Source: Nitrospirota bacterium (lineage in GTDB: Bacteria > Nitrospirota > JACRHL01). Taken from it: a stretch of DNA of 64,000 nt. Below are positions 36,396 to 46,889 of the stretch, in pieces. The translations under genes were made by a program, and so were the position numbers. The DNA lies in NCBI GenBank assembly GCA_029858285.1, contig JAOUFN010000004.1, positions 1-64,000 on the forward strand. The letters are read 5' to 3'. Numbering within the stretch: the first letter of the stretch is position 1; every line of letters begins with the position of its first letter. The notes below the pieces were generated by a model. That model worked only from the letters and a program-made list of their open reading frames with translations. It had not been told where the DNA came from and searched no databases.

Positions 36396-36925
36396 TGATG
36401 GAAGCCATGTTCATCTACCTGGCCACGGTGTGCGTGGTGTGCGCGGTGCTCACCGTCACCCTGCGGCAGCCGGTGTACAACGTGTTGTCCCTGTTGACCC
36501 TGTTTTTCCACGTGGCCGGCCTGTATGTGCTGCTGAACGCCGAGTTCCTCGCGGTGGTGCAGATCATCGTGTACGCCGGGGCCATTCTGGTGCTCTACCT
36601 GTTCGTGCTGATGCTGCTCAACGTGCGCACCCAGTCGCGCCACCTGCACCGGCAGTGGCCGTTCGCGGTGCTGATTCTGGGCGCGGTGGGGGCCATGCTG
36701 GTGGGCGCGCTGCACTCCGGGGTGTGGGGCAGCGCCAGCGGCGAGTCCACCGCCGCCGCCATCCACGAAATCGGCGACACCCAAGCCATCGGCCTGCGCC
36801 TTTACACCGACTATCTGCTGCCGTTCGAGGTGGCTTCCCTGGTGCTGCTGGTGGCGATGATCGGCGCCATCGTGCTCACCAAGAAGAGCCTCATCGACGA
36901 CCACATCGACCAGATCAAGGAGTGA
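36395..36925 (+). CDS. nuoJ: NADH-quinone oxidoreductase subunit J
   Basis: Membrane subunit of 176 residues with five predicted helices. The third helix has [19 protein letters not shown], containing the family's signature Tyr/Gly region (pi-bulge helix). ATG 36395 overlaps the nuoI stop; ATG 36398 is the next codon and equally possible. Confidence 0.97.
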   Translation: MMEAMFIYLATVCVVCAVLTVTLRQPVYNVLSLLTLFFHVAGLYVLLNAEFLAVVQIIVYAGAILVLYLFVLMLLNVRTQSRHLHRQWPFAVLILGAVGAMLVGALHSGVWGSASGESTAAAIHEIGDTQAIGLRLYTDYLLPFEVASLVLLVAMIGAIVLTKKSLIDDHIDQIKE

Positions 36926-36929
36926 CGCC

Positions 36930-37232
36930 GTGATTCCCCTGTCGAGCTATCTGGTCCTGTCCGCCGTGCTGTTTTTCATCGGCGTGGTGGGAGTGCTGAT
37001 GCGCCGCAGCATCATCGTGGTGCTGCTGTCCATCGAATTGATGCTGAACGCGGTCAACATCAATTTTGTGGCCTTTTCCCACTACCTCGAATCCATTACC
37101 GGTCAGGTGTTCGTGTTCTTCACCCTCACGGTGGCCGCCGCCGAGGTGGCGGTGGGGCTGGCGCTGCTGATCGCCATCTACCGCAACCGCCGCACCGTGA
37201 ACGTGGAAGAACTGGATGTGATGAAGTGGTAG
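36930..37232 (+). CDS. nuoK: NADH-quinone oxidoreductase subunit K
   Basis: Antiporter-like small membrane subunit, 100 residues with three helices. It has the conserved Glu pair region: [19 protein letters not shown] and [17 protein letters not shown] start at 36930, 4 bp after nuoJ. Confidence 0.97.
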   Translation: MIPLSSYLVLSAVLFFIGVVGVLMRRSIIVVLLSIELMLNAVNINFVAFSHYLESITGQVFVFFTLTVAAAEVAVGLALLIAIYRNRRTVNVEELDVMKW

Positions 37233-37382
37233 CGCCGTAGCGCCGCCACCGCCCGGTCCGGTCCGTGTTGTCCGTGTTTTGTCCGTGTCGTCCGCATCGT
37301 TTGTTTCGGGCCCTGTTCGGGCCCCGGTTTTGGCCCTTGTTTTAGCGGTTCTTCGGAGCCGCAAGCACGAAAGCTGTCTGTC
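37233..37382. other. nuoK-nuoL spacer with repeats and a GGGCCC stem
   Basis: The largest gap within the nuo operon (150 bp). It holds several copies of TGTCCGTGT-like repeats (about 37260-37300) and an inverted pair CGGGCCC-TGTT-CGGGCCC (about 37308-37325). No T tract follows, so it is a possible processing or partial-attenuation element at most. nuoL lacks an obvious Shine-Dalgarno sequence here. Confidence 0.5.
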
Positions 37383-39572
37383 ATGATGACCTCCTATGTG
37401 CTGATCCCCCTGCTCCCCCTGTTCTCGTTCATCGTGGTGGGGCTGTTCCAGAAGTGGATGCGCGGCCTCGCCCACCTGGTGTGCGTGCCCCTGGTGTTCG
37501 CCTCCTTTGGCATGTCGCTGCTGGCGTTCATCGACGTGATGCGGGGCGGACCGATCAACTTCGACCTCTACGAGTGGATTCCGGTGGGGGATTTCCGTCC
37601 CACTTTCGGCATCATGATCGACCAGCTCACCGCCTCCATGCTGCTGCTGGTGACTCTGGTTTCCTCCCTGGTGCACCTGTACACCGTCGGCTACATGCAC
37701 GGCGACAAGGGCTACGACCGCTTTTTCGCCTACATCTCCCTGTTCACCTTTTCCATGCTCGCCCTGGTGATGAGCAACAACTTCCTGCAGTTGTTCTTCG
37801 GCTGGGAAATGGTGGGTCTGTGCTCCTACCTGCTCATCGTCCACTGGTATGAGCGCGGCCCCGCCACCAAGGCGAGCCTGAAGGCGTTTATCCAGAACCG
37901 CGTCGGCGACCTGGGCTTTGCCCTGGGCATTTTCCTGATCTGGGTGACGGTGGGCAGCCTGGACTACGGCACCGTGTTTGCCGCCATTGGCGAGCATCAG
38001 GGCGAGACCGTGTCGCTCCTGGGCATGGACGTGAGCGTGATCACCATGATCGCGCTGCTGCTGTTCATCGGCGCGGTGGGCAAGAGCGCCCAGTTTCTGC
38101 TGCATTCGTGGCTGCCGGACGCCATGGAGGGTCCGACCCCCATCTCGGCGCTGATCCACGCCGCCACCATGGTGACCGCGGGCATTTTCATGGTGTCCCG
38201 CTGCCACCCGATCTTCAACCTGTCGCCCACGGCCATGACCGTGGTGGCCCTCACCGGCGGCTTTACCGCCCTGTTCGGCGCCACCATCGCCCTGACCCAG
38301 AACGACATCAAGAAGGTGGTGGCCTATTCCACCATGAGCCAGCTCGGCTACATGGTCATGGCCTGCGGTCTGGGCGCCTACACGGCGGGCATGTTCCACC
38401 TGCTCACCCACGGCGTGTTCAAGGCCCTGCTGTTCCTGGCCGCCGGTTCGGTGATCCACGCCCTGTCGGCGGAGCAGGACATCCGCCGCATGGGTCAGGC
38501 CCGGCGCTACATGCCCACCACCTACTGGACCATGCTGTGGGGCTCCCTGGCCCTGTCCGGCATCTTCCCCTTCGCCGGGTTCTTCTCCAAGGACGAGATC
38601 CTGTGGCAGGCGTTCAACGCCGGGCTGCTGGGCAAGGGGTTGTGGCTGCTGGGGCTGGTGGTGGCCTTCATGACCGCGTTCTACACCTTCCGCGTGTTCT
38701 TCATGGTGTTCTACGGCCAGGACAACATGGACAAGGAGGTCAAGCACCACGCCCACGAATCTCCGGCGGTCATCACCATCCCCCTGGTGGTGCTGGCGGT
38801 GGGCTCCCTGCTGGTGGGCTGGCTGGGCAACCCCCTGTTCGGCACCAACTATGTGCACCGGTTCCTCCAGCCGGTGTTCCACTCCTCCGTGTCCCATGTG
38901 CCGGAGGAGCACGCCGGTAGCCTTCCGGCCCTGACCGCCACGGCCTTTGCCGGTGAAACGGACGAGTCCGGCGCGGCCCACGAAGGCGTCCCGATGGAAG
39001 GCGCCCCGATGGAAGGCGCCCCGATGGAAGGCGTCCCGATGGAAGGCGCCCCGATGGAAGGCGCCCCGATGGAAGGCGCCCCGGCGGGCATGTCCGAAAA
39101 TGCCGGTGTTGCCGCCGGCCACGCCATGGCCGCCGCGCCGCACGCTGCGGGCGCAGCGGGGGAGCACGCCGGAGGCCACTCCAGGGGGCTGGAAATGCTC
39201 CTCATGGCGCTGTCGCTGGCGGTGGCCGCCGCCGGCATCTACATGGCGTACCTGTGGTACTACCGCCCCAATCCGGCCCCGGCGCAACTGGCGGCCACCT
39301 ATCAGGTGCTGTATCAGGGGTCGCTCAACAAGTGGTACTGGGACGAACTCTACGACATGGTGTTCGTGCGTCCCACCATGCGTCTGGCCCACGGCATGTG
39401 GCGGGTGGCGGACGAGATCGTCATCGACAAGGTGCTGGTGGACGGCGTGGCCATCACCACCCGCATCGGCGGCGAGATTTTGAAGTTTTTCCAGACCGGC
39501 CGGGTGCAGCACTACGCCATGGTGATGTCCCTGGGCATCTGTGTGATTTTCATCGGATTCTTCCTGCTCTAG
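37383..39572 (+). CDS. nuoL: NADH-quinone oxidoreductase subunit L with repeat-bearing insertion
   Basis: Distal proton-pumping subunit, 729 residues against about 613 in E. coli. The antiporter core is intact: FGWEMVGLCSYLLI, the key Lys region GAVGKSAQFLLHSWLPDAMEGPTPISALIHAATMV-like helix (with HAATM), and SQLGYMVMACGLGAY. A hydrophilic insertion (about residues 500-600) sits before the last part of the protein. It includes seven perfect-frame Pro-Met-Glu-Gly-Ala/Val units and an Ala/His-rich stretch. The final helices (IYMAYLWYY and LKFFQTG...) are present. ATG 37383 and 37386 are both possible starts. Confidence 0.96.
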   Translation: MMTSYVLIPLLPLFSFIVVGLFQKWMRGLAHLVCVPLVFASFGMSLLAFIDVMRGGPINFDLYEWIPVGDFRPTFGIMIDQLTASMLLLVTLVSSLVHLYTVGYMHGDKGYDRFFAYISLFTFSMLALVMSNNFLQLFFGWEMVGLCSYLLIVHWYERGPATKASLKAFIQNRVGDLGFALGIFLIWVTVGSLDYGTVFAAIGEHQGETVSLLGMDVSVITMIALLLFIGAVGKSAQFLLHSWLPDAMEGPTPISALIHAATMVTAGIFMVSRCHPIFNLSPTAMTVVALTGGFTALFGATIALTQNDIKKVVAYSTMSQLGYMVMACGLGAYTAGMFHLLTHGVFKALLFLAAGSVIHALSAEQDIRRMGQARRYMPTTYWTMLWGSLALSGIFPFAGFFSKDEILWQAFNAGLLGKGLWLLGLVVAFMTAFYTFRVFFMVFYGQDNMDKEVKHHAHESPAVITIPLVVLAVGSLLVGWLGNPLFGTNYVHRFLQPVFHSSVSHVPEEHAGSLPALTATAFAGETDESGAAHEGVPMEGAPMEGAPMEGVPMEGAPMEGAPMEGAPAGMSENAGVAAGHAMAAAPHAAGAAGEHAGGHSRGLEMLLMALSLAVAAAGIYMAYLWYYRPNPAPAQLAATYQVLYQGSLNKWYWDELYDMVFVRPTMRLAHGMWRVADEIVIDKVLVDGVAITTRIGGEILKFFQTGRVQHYAMVMSLGICVIFIGFFLL
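38982..39086. repeat. 15-bp coding tandem repeat in nuoL, seven units
   Basis: Seven head-to-tail 15-mers of GAAGGCGYCCCGATG type. Five match GAAGGCGCCCCGATG or differ only in the last codon, and two carry T in place of C (Ala to Val). Each encodes Glu-Gly-(Ala/Val)-Pro-Met. The near-identity implies recent expansion by slippage without loss of frame. Confidence 0.95.
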
Positions 39573-39688
39573 GGAGGGTCGGAGCCGGGCGGAGCCCCGG
39601 ACGGGTTGGACAGGTATTCTGGCTGCCGGGTGGATGTGGATTTTCCGGCAACGAAGTTGATGCAATTGCGCGCGAAGGGACGGGATTC

Positions 39689-41176
39689 ATGGACCATCTG
39701 CTTTCCTGGGTGATTTTCATACCCCTGCTGGGTGCGTTTGCCGCCCTGGCGATCCGCGATCACCAGACCGTCAAGGTGCTTGCGCTGGTGGTCACCGTGG
39801 GGGACTTCATCCTGTCCCTGCCCCTGTGGCTCAACTTCGATTCCACCGTGGCGGGTTTCCAGTTCGTCGAAAAATATGCCTGGATCCCCACCTTCAACAT
39901 CAATTACCACCTGGGGCTGGATGGCATCAGCCTGCTGCTGGTGATCATGACCACCTTCCTGGCGCCGTTCTGCGTGCTCTGCTCCTGGCACGCCATCGCC
40001 GACCGCAGCCGCGAGTTCATGATCAACCTGATGGTCATGCAGACCGCCATGATCGGCGTGTTCTGCGCCCTGGACATGGCCCTGTTCTACGTCTTCTGGG
40101 AGGCCATGCTGATCCCCATGTACCTGATCGTGGGGGTGTGGGGCGGCGCCAACCGGGTGTACGCGGCCATCAAGTTCTTCATCTACACGCTGGCCGGCTC
40201 CATGCTGCTGCTGGTGGCGATGACCTACATGTTCTTCAAGGGCGGCAACACCTTCGACATTCCCACCCTGATGAACGCCTCGTTCACCCCGCAGGCGCAG
40301 TTCTGGCTGTTCCTGGCCATGTTCGTGGCGTTTGCCATCAAGGTGCCGATGTTCCCGTTCCACACCTGGCTGCCCCACGCCCACGTGCAGGCGCCCACCG
40401 CCGGCTCGGTGATCCTGGCCTCGGTGATGCTGAAGATGGGCACCTACGGCTTCTTGCGCTTCTGCCTGCCCATGCTCACCGACGCTTCGCTGTCGATGAC
40501 GCCGTTCATCCTTTCCCTGAGTGTGGTGGCCATTGTCTACGGTGCCTACATGGCCCTGGCCCAGAGCGACATCAAGAAGCTGATCGCGTACTCCTCGGTG
40601 AGCCACATGGGGTTTGTGACCATCGGCATGTTCGTCTACAACCAGCTCGGCATCGAGGGGGCGATCCTGCAGATGATCAACCACGGCATCACCACCGGGG
40701 CCCTGTTCCTGTGCGTGGGCATCATCTACGATCGGCGCCACACCCGTGATCTGGCGGAGTTCGGCGGCCTGGCCAGGACCATGCCGGTGTTCGCCACCTG
40801 TTTCGTGATCTTTTCCATGAGCTCCATCGGCCTGCCGGGAACCAACGGCTTTGTCGGCGAGTTCATGGTGTTGCTGGGGGCCTTCACCTACGACCGCCTG
40901 ACCGGTGTGCTGGCCGCCACCGGCATCGTGCTGGGCGCGGTGTACATGCTCTATCTGGTGGCGCGCATGATCTGGAGCGAGTGCAGCAACCCCGAGAACC
41001 AGAAGCTCGCCGACCTCGACCTGCGGGAATTCGCAATTCTCGCGCCGCTGGTGCTGGTGGTGTTCTGGATCGGGCTGTACCCGGCGCCCCTGCTGGAAGT
41101 GATGCACAGTTCGGTGCTGCACCTGCTGGACCAGACCGGCGGCCTGGCGGGCGCCCCCGTCGTGGCCATGAAGTAA
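39689..41176 (+). CDS. nuoM: NADH-quinone oxidoreductase subunit M
   Basis: Proton-pumping antiporter-like subunit, 495 residues with about 14 helices. Signatures are FYVFWEAMLIPMYLIVGVWGG (key Glu), FVAFAIKVPMFPFHTWLPHAHVQAPTAGS and SSVSHMGFVTIG. ATG 39689 follows GAAGGGA. An intergenic stretch of 116 bp separates it from nuoL and holds nothing I can identify. Confidence 0.98.
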   Translation: MDHLLSWVIFIPLLGAFAALAIRDHQTVKVLALVVTVGDFILSLPLWLNFDSTVAGFQFVEKYAWIPTFNINYHLGLDGISLLLVIMTTFLAPFCVLCSWHAIADRSREFMINLMVMQTAMIGVFCALDMALFYVFWEAMLIPMYLIVGVWGGANRVYAAIKFFIYTLAGSMLLLVAMTYMFFKGGNTFDIPTLMNASFTPQAQFWLFLAMFVAFAIKVPMFPFHTWLPHAHVQAPTAGSVILASVMLKMGTYGFLRFCLPMLTDASLSMTPFILSLSVVAIVYGAYMALAQSDIKKLIAYSSVSHMGFVTIGMFVYNQLGIEGAILQMINHGITTGALFLCVGIIYDRRHTRDLAEFGGLARTMPVFATCFVIFSMSSIGLPGTNGFVGEFMVLLGAFTYDRLTGVLAATGIVLGAVYMLYLVARMIWSECSNPENQKLADLDLREFAILAPLVLVVFWIGLYPAPLLEVMHSSVLHLLDQTGGLAGAPVVAMK

Positions 41177-41209
41177 TACCTACGGGATGTGTAAGAGAGA
41201 ATTTTTGCC

Positions 41210-42652
41210 ATGAACATGTCCATCCCCATGGAAAGCGTCATCGCGCTGCTGCCGGAGATGATCGTCGCCACCTTCGGCTGCCTGGTCCTGTTGTTTGACC
41301 TGGTGCTGCCCCGCGGGCGCAAAAGCCCCCTGGCGTGGTTTTCGCTGGCCGGCGTGGCGCTGGCCGCCTACGCCACCTGGCGCCTGAGCAGTCAGACCAT
41401 TTCGGTGTTCGCCGATACCTTTCAGGTAGACCCCTACTCCAACTTTTTCAAGCTGGTGTTCTATGTCATCGTGGTCCTGACGGTGCTGATGTCCCGCGCC
41501 TACATGCAGCAGGACCGCATCCACATTGGCGAGTTCTACCACTTTGTGCTTCTGGTGCTGCTGGGCATGATGGTCATGGTGTCGGCCACCGACCTGATGA
41601 CCGTTTACATGGGGCTGGAGCTGGTCTCCATCTGCCTGTATGTGATGGCCGCCCTGAAGCGCTACGACAGCCGCTCCACCGAGGCCGGGCTCAAGTATTT
41701 CATCCTCGGCTCGTTCTCCAGCGCGGTGCTGCTGTACGGCATGTCGCTGGTGTACGGCGTGACCGGCACCACCAACCTGGCGGCGATCGGCGCGTTCCTG
41801 TCCCAGGGCGAGACCAACTCCGCGGCCACCGTGGGCCTGATTCTGATGGTGGTGGGGCTGGCCTTCAAGGTGGCGGCGGCGCCGTTCCACATGTGGGCGC
41901 CGGACGTCTATGAAGGCTCCCCCACGCCGATCACCGCGTTCATGAGCGTGGGCCCCAAGGCCGCAGCCTTCGCCGTCACCCTGCGCGTGCTGCTGGAGGC
42001 GTTCGGCGGCATGAAGTCCGACTGGGAGGCGATCCTCATCGTGCTGGCGGTGCTCACCATGGCGGTGGGCGCGGTGCTGGCGCTGGTGCAAACCTCCATC
42101 AAGCGCATGCTGGCCTACTCCTCCGTCGGCCACGCGGGCTACGCCCTGATCGGCGTGGTGGTGGGCGACTCCCTGGGCACCTTTGCCGTGATGTACTACC
42201 TGGCGGTGTACGCGGTCATGAACCTGGGTGCCTTTGGCGTGCTCATCATGCTGCGCAGTGCCGGCCTCAAGGGCGAGGAACTGGACGACTACAAGGGGCT
42301 GTCCCGCACCCATCCGTGGGCGGCGCTGTTCATGCTGATCTTCATGTTCTCCCTGGCCGGAATCCCGCCCACGGCGGGTTTTATCGCCAAGCTTTACATC
42401 TTCATGTCGGCGGTGAACGCGGGCCACATCTACCTGGCGGTGGCCGGTGCGCTGCTGGCGGCGGTGTCGGCCTTCTACTACATCCGCGTGATCGTGATGA
42501 TGTACATGAAGGAGCCGGAGGCGCAGCAGGAGTTGACCCTCACCACCGGCCTCAAGGTGGCGCTGGTGTTCTCCATGCTGTTTGTGCTCATCCTCGGCGT
42601 CTACCCGGAGCCGTTGGCCAACTACGCCCAGCTCTCCATCCTGCAATTCTAG
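41210..42652 (+). CDS. nuoN: NADH-quinone oxidoreductase subunit N
   Basis: Third antiporter-like subunit, 480 residues with 14 helices. It has the GLELVSICLYVMAAL segment with the key Glu, VGLAFKVAAAPFHMWAPDVYEGSPTPITAF and SSVGHAGYALIG. It ends the operon. No strong terminator follows, and the next gene begins 37 bp later, so readthrough into the helix-hairpin-helix gene is possible. Confidence 0.98.
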   Translation: MNMSIPMESVIALLPEMIVATFGCLVLLFDLVLPRGRKSPLAWFSLAGVALAAYATWRLSSQTISVFADTFQVDPYSNFFKLVFYVIVVLTVLMSRAYMQQDRIHIGEFYHFVLLVLLGMMVMVSATDLMTVYMGLELVSICLYVMAALKRYDSRSTEAGLKYFILGSFSSAVLLYGMSLVYGVTGTTNLAAIGAFLSQGETNSAATVGLILMVVGLAFKVAAAPFHMWAPDVYEGSPTPITAFMSVGPKAAAFAVTLRVLLEAFGGMKSDWEAILIVLAVLTMAVGAVLALVQTSIKRMLAYSSVGHAGYALIGVVVGDSLGTFAVMYYLAVYAVMNLGAFGVLIMLRSAGLKGEELDDYKGLSRTHPWAALFMLIFMFSLAGIPPTAGFIAKLYIFMSAVNAGHIYLAVAGALLAAVSAFYYIRVIVMMYMKEPEAQQELTLTTGLKVALVFSMLFVLILGVYPEPLANYAQLSILQF

Positions 42653-42689
42653 GCATGGCACACGGCGCGGGGAGGGGAGGGGCCGGAGC

Positions 42690-43175
42690 ATGACGTGTCC
42701 CGGCGCCTCCGCCCCGCCGCTGGCCGAGCAGGTGGCGCGCAGCCTGGAACGGGTGGCCGACCTGCTGGAGGGGTTCGGCGAAAATCCCCACCGGGTGCGC
42801 GCCTACCGCAACGGCGCGGGCAGCTTTCGCAGCCATGCGGGACAAATTGCCCGGCGTCTGGCGGCGGGCACCCTGGAGCGGCTGCCCGGCATTGGCCGCG
42901 AGCTGGCCGCCAAGGCCGCCGAGGTGGCGGACAGCGGCACCCTGGCGGCCATCGCCGAGCTGGAATCGCGCATCCCCGCCGCCGCCGCCCGGCTGGCGGC
43001 CCTGCCCGGCGTGGACACCAAGCTGGCCATTTACCTGAGCACCCGCCTGCACGTGGAAACCCCGTCCCACCTGCGGCAGCTTGTCGCCACCCACATGCTG
43101 CGCACCATCCCGTGGGTGGGCCCGGAAGGGGAGCTGGCAGTGCGCCGGGGCCTGACGGAACTGGCGGAGGGGTGA
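42690..43175 (+). CDS. Stand-alone helix-hairpin-helix protein (PolX N-terminal type)
   Basis: A 161-residue soluble protein that resembles the 8-kDa N-terminal domain of family X DNA polymerases. It has VARSLERVADLLEGFGENPHRVRAYRNGA, a region corresponding to the first helices, then the helix-hairpin-helix LERLPGIGRELAAKAAEV. A second, weaker helical repeat (LAALPGVDTKLAIYLSTRL) follows. No polymerase palm or PHP domain is attached. DNA binding is expected. The specific role is unknown. GGGGAGGGG precedes ATG 42690. Confidence 0.8.
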   Translation: MTCPGASAPPLAEQVARSLERVADLLEGFGENPHRVRAYRNGAGSFRSHAGQIARRLAAGTLERLPGIGRELAAKAAEVADSGTLAAIAELESRIPAAAARLAALPGVDTKLAIYLSTRLHVETPSHLRQLVATHMLRTIPWVGPEGELAVRRGLTELAEG

Positions 43176-43277
43176 TTTTTGCCCTTGCCCCGCGGGCGTT
43201 CACCCGTGCGGCACTTGCGCGGCGGGGTGACAACTCCCTATCCTGCTGCCCACCCCCTGTTTTCGGAACCAGAGATC

Positions 43278-43490
43278 ATGCCCACCCAGATCAACTACGT
43301 GCTCAAGGTGAAGGACGCCAAGCTGTCGGCGGTGAAGAAGGCCCTCACCGACGCGGGCATCGACGTGGTCAGTCTGGTGGAGGTGCACAAGGAGGAAATG
43401 GCCGCTCCGGCCCCCCCCGCATCGCCGTCTGCGGCCGCCCCTCCGACCGCCCCTCCGACCGCCCCTTCGGCGCCCCCTTCGGCAGGTTGA
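43278..43490 (+). CDS. Very small protein with Pro/Ala tail, unknown function
   Basis: A 70-residue protein. The first 38 residues form a compact alpha-beta unit (INYVLKVKDAKLSAVKKALTDAG, then IDVVSLVEVHKEE) reminiscent of a half ferredoxin-like or ACT-type fold. The rest is a low-complexity Ala/Pro/Ser/Thr tail with short repeats of APPT type. I recognise no family. ATG 43278 follows AGAGA. The short length lowers certainty, but the N-terminal part reads as a genuine protein. Confidence 0.6.
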   Translation: MPTQINYVLKVKDAKLSAVKKALTDAGIDVVSLVEVHKEEMAAPAPPASPSAAAPPTAPPTAPSAPPSAG

Positions 43491-43659
43491 TTCACCCTCC
43501 CCGGACCGGTACAATCCCCCTGTCGCCCGTGGGGGCGACGTAAACGTCCATAATCTGGGCTTTTTGCCGGGCGTTTTGCCGGGCTTTCCGGGTCGGCGTG
43601 GTGCGTCCCTGGAGGGTGTCAGCGATGCGCCGGGCCGCCGTTCTGTCGGGAGGCACTCC

Positions 43660-44277
43660 GTGAAAAATCGCTGGCTGAGAGCGACAGGCATGGCCATGGC
43701 GCTGGCGCTGCTGATAAGCGCGACCCTGAGCGCAACCTGGGTTCGCCCGGCCCGGGCGATCTGGGTCGAACTGACCCCGGAGCAGATCGACAAGGCCCAG
43801 AAGGTGGGCGGTTTCAACGCCAGCATGGGCAGCGTCGAAAAGCTCGTGGCCCCCTGGGTGGTGCAGGCCGAGGGCGGCCAGAAGGGCGCCGTCATCGTCA
43901 TGACCGAGTTCCTGGCCCTGGCGTTCGCCGCCCTGGATGCGGCGCGCAACTTCGCCTCCCTGCAACCGTGGGAGGTGCAGGACGCCATCGGCCGTTCCAG
44001 CGGCAAGCTGGTGTTTTCCGTCACCACCTTCGGCCCCTCCGCGGAATATGCCGACGGCCTGCGCGGCTGGGTGGTGGCGGGGGGCAAAAAGATTCAAAAC
44101 ACCCACTGGCAGAACGGCAAGCCGGAGGCCCAGCCGGACGGCGCCTTTGTGGCCGATTCCACCTTCTGGTTCCCCATTGCCGGGGTGAACCCGGAAAGCA
44201 AGATCGAACTGCACGTGGTCCACGACGAGCTCAAGCTGGAGTGGCGCTTCCCCATCGACCTGTCCACCATGCGCTAG
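43660..44277 (+). CDS. Secreted protein of unknown function
   Basis: A 205-residue periplasmic or secreted protein. The GTG start at 43660 is preferred because GGGAGG lies 5 nt upstream and gives a standard signal peptide (basic start, ALALLISATLSA core, cleavage after ARA before Ile-Trp). The mature protein shows LTPEQIDKAQKVG and later strand-rich regions (KLVFSVTTFGPSAEYADG, LHVVHDELKLEWRFPIDLS), consistent with a beta-sandwich. No catalytic motif. A GC hairpin follows the stop. Unrelated to the downstream groES transcript as far as I can see. Confidence 0.75.
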   Translation: MKNRWLRATGMAMALALLISATLSATWVRPARAIWVELTPEQIDKAQKVGGFNASMGSVEKLVAPWVVQAEGGQKGAVIVMTEFLALAFAALDAARNFASLQPWEVQDAIGRSSGKLVFSVTTFGPSAEYADGLRGWVVAGGKKIQNTHWQNGKPEAQPDGAFVADSTFWFPIAGVNPESKIELHVVHDELKLEWRFPIDLSTMR

Positions 44278-44599
44278 CCCCCGCCCGCGCGGGGCGCGCG
44301 GGTGCGCTGGCGGGCGTGCTGATTGCCTCGGGCGATGCCGTGGTGAATCCAGCCCCGGCCCCGGCGCGCGGCCGCTCCGCCCCCCTGGCTCCGGAACGCC
44401 GATCCGGGGGGATGCATTCCGGGGCGGGCGGGTTGGCCCAAAAAAATTTCCGGCGGGGGGTTGCCATCGGCTCCTGGGGGATTAAAAGAATACCTGCCGG
44501 TATGAAAACCATCGCTTTTTGGGCCGCTGTTTTTTTGCGCCCCCCTGGGCGCGTATCTGTAGAACCTGCTCCCGCATCGGGAGCGCAACGGAGGATGGA
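44278..44599. other. Region upstream of groES: hairpins, no CIRCE element
   Basis: 322 bp without a gene. CCCGCGCG-GGG-CGCGCGGG (44284-44302) may terminate the upstream gene. Closer to groES are two hairpins, described separately. I find no CIRCE (TTAGCACTC-N9-GAGTGCTAA) and no clear sigma-32 pair. A TTGCCA at 44461 is followed by AT-rich sequence, but the -10 box is ambiguous. Confidence 0.6.
44537..44584 (+). promoter_or_regulatory. Two tandem hairpins in the groES leader
   Basis: GCGCCC-CCCT-GGGCGC (44537-44552) and GCTCCCG-CAT-CGGGAGC (44568-44584) are perfect inverted repeats. The second ends 3-4 nt before the ACGGAGG ribosome-binding site at about 44588-44594. Such placement could influence translation start or mRNA stability; thermosensing is only a hypothesis. 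Confidence 0.55.
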
Positions 44600-44866
44600 A
44601 TGAAAATGAACCTGAAGCCACTCAAGGACCGCGTTCTGATCAGCTATGTGGAAGAGGCGGAAAAGTCCGCTGGCGGCATCTACATCCCGGACGCGGCCAA
44701 GGAAAAGCCCCAGCGCGGCAAGGTGGAAGCCATCGGCGGCGAGGTCAAGGAGGTCAAGGTCGGCAACGAGATCCTGTTCTCCAAGTACGCCGGTGACAAG
44801 TTCAAGGTGGGCACCAAGGACATGCTGATCCTGAAGGAAGAGGAAATCCTCGGCGTCATCAGCTAG
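44600..44866 (+). CDS. groES: Co-chaperonin GroES
   Basis: The 10-kDa lid of the GroEL chamber, 88 residues. It has [27 protein letters not shown] with the mobile loop ([11 protein letters not shown]), and the C-terminal strand [15 protein letters not shown] 44600 is preferred over ATG 44594; GGAGG precedes it. It is co-transcribed with groEL 53 bp downstream. Confidence 0.98.
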   Translation: MKMNLKPLKDRVLISYVEEAEKSAGGIYIPDAAKEKPQRGKVEAIGGEVKEVKVGNEILFSKYAGDKFKVGTKDMLILKEEEILGVIS

Positions 44867-44919
44867 TCCCCCCTTTCCCGATCCGAACGAATTTTTGCAA
44901 CACAGGAGATAACCACATC

Positions 44920-46578
<1,659 letters not shown>

Positions 46579-46625
46579 CCCACCGGCCCCGACCGGCCCC
46601 CGGACCACCCGGTCCGGAAGCCTTC

Positions 46626-46668
46626 AAAGGCCCCGTTTCCCCAGCGCCTGGGAGACGGGGCCTTTTTT
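46626..46668 (+). terminator. Rho-independent terminator of groESL
   Basis: AAAGGCCCCGT (46626-46636) pairs with ACGGGGCCTTT (46655-46665). An inner TCCC/GGGA extension strengthens it, and a T6 run ends at 46668. This is the clearest intrinsic terminator in the window. Confidence 0.95.
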
Positions 46669-46768
46669 GTGCCCGCCGCGCGGGCCTTCCTGCCGTCCAG
46701 TCGGGGGGTGGCGCCCCCCCCCGCGCCGCCCCCCGGTGGAAGTTTTTTTATGGATCTCACCCCAAGTG

Positions 46769-46797
46769 TTGAAAAGAATGATGTTCTGGGCTATTTT
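46769..46797 (+). promoter_or_regulatory. Promoter of the amidase gene
   Basis: TTGAAA (46769-46774), 17 bp, then TATTTT (46792-46797). Start of transcription near 46804 would leave only 5 nt before an ATG at 46809. This supports the downstream TTG at 46890 as the amidase start. Confidence 0.65.
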
Positions 46798-46889
46798 TAC
46801 CAGTCGGGATGAGGGGTTTTACGGCAATATCCGGTCACCGCGCCCATGGGCGGCGGGGCCTTGAGTCTTCTGCGGGGAGGCAGGCCGGG

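Noticed and set aside
36915-39665. Long reverse-strand frame opposite nuoK-nuoL giving a His-rich product
   Set aside because: Product is an artefact of antisense reading of hydrophobic membrane genes; no ribosome-binding site or domain supports it.
44278-44599. CIRCE/HrcA operator upstream of groES
   Set aside because: The TTAGCACTC-N9-GAGTGCTAA element is not present.
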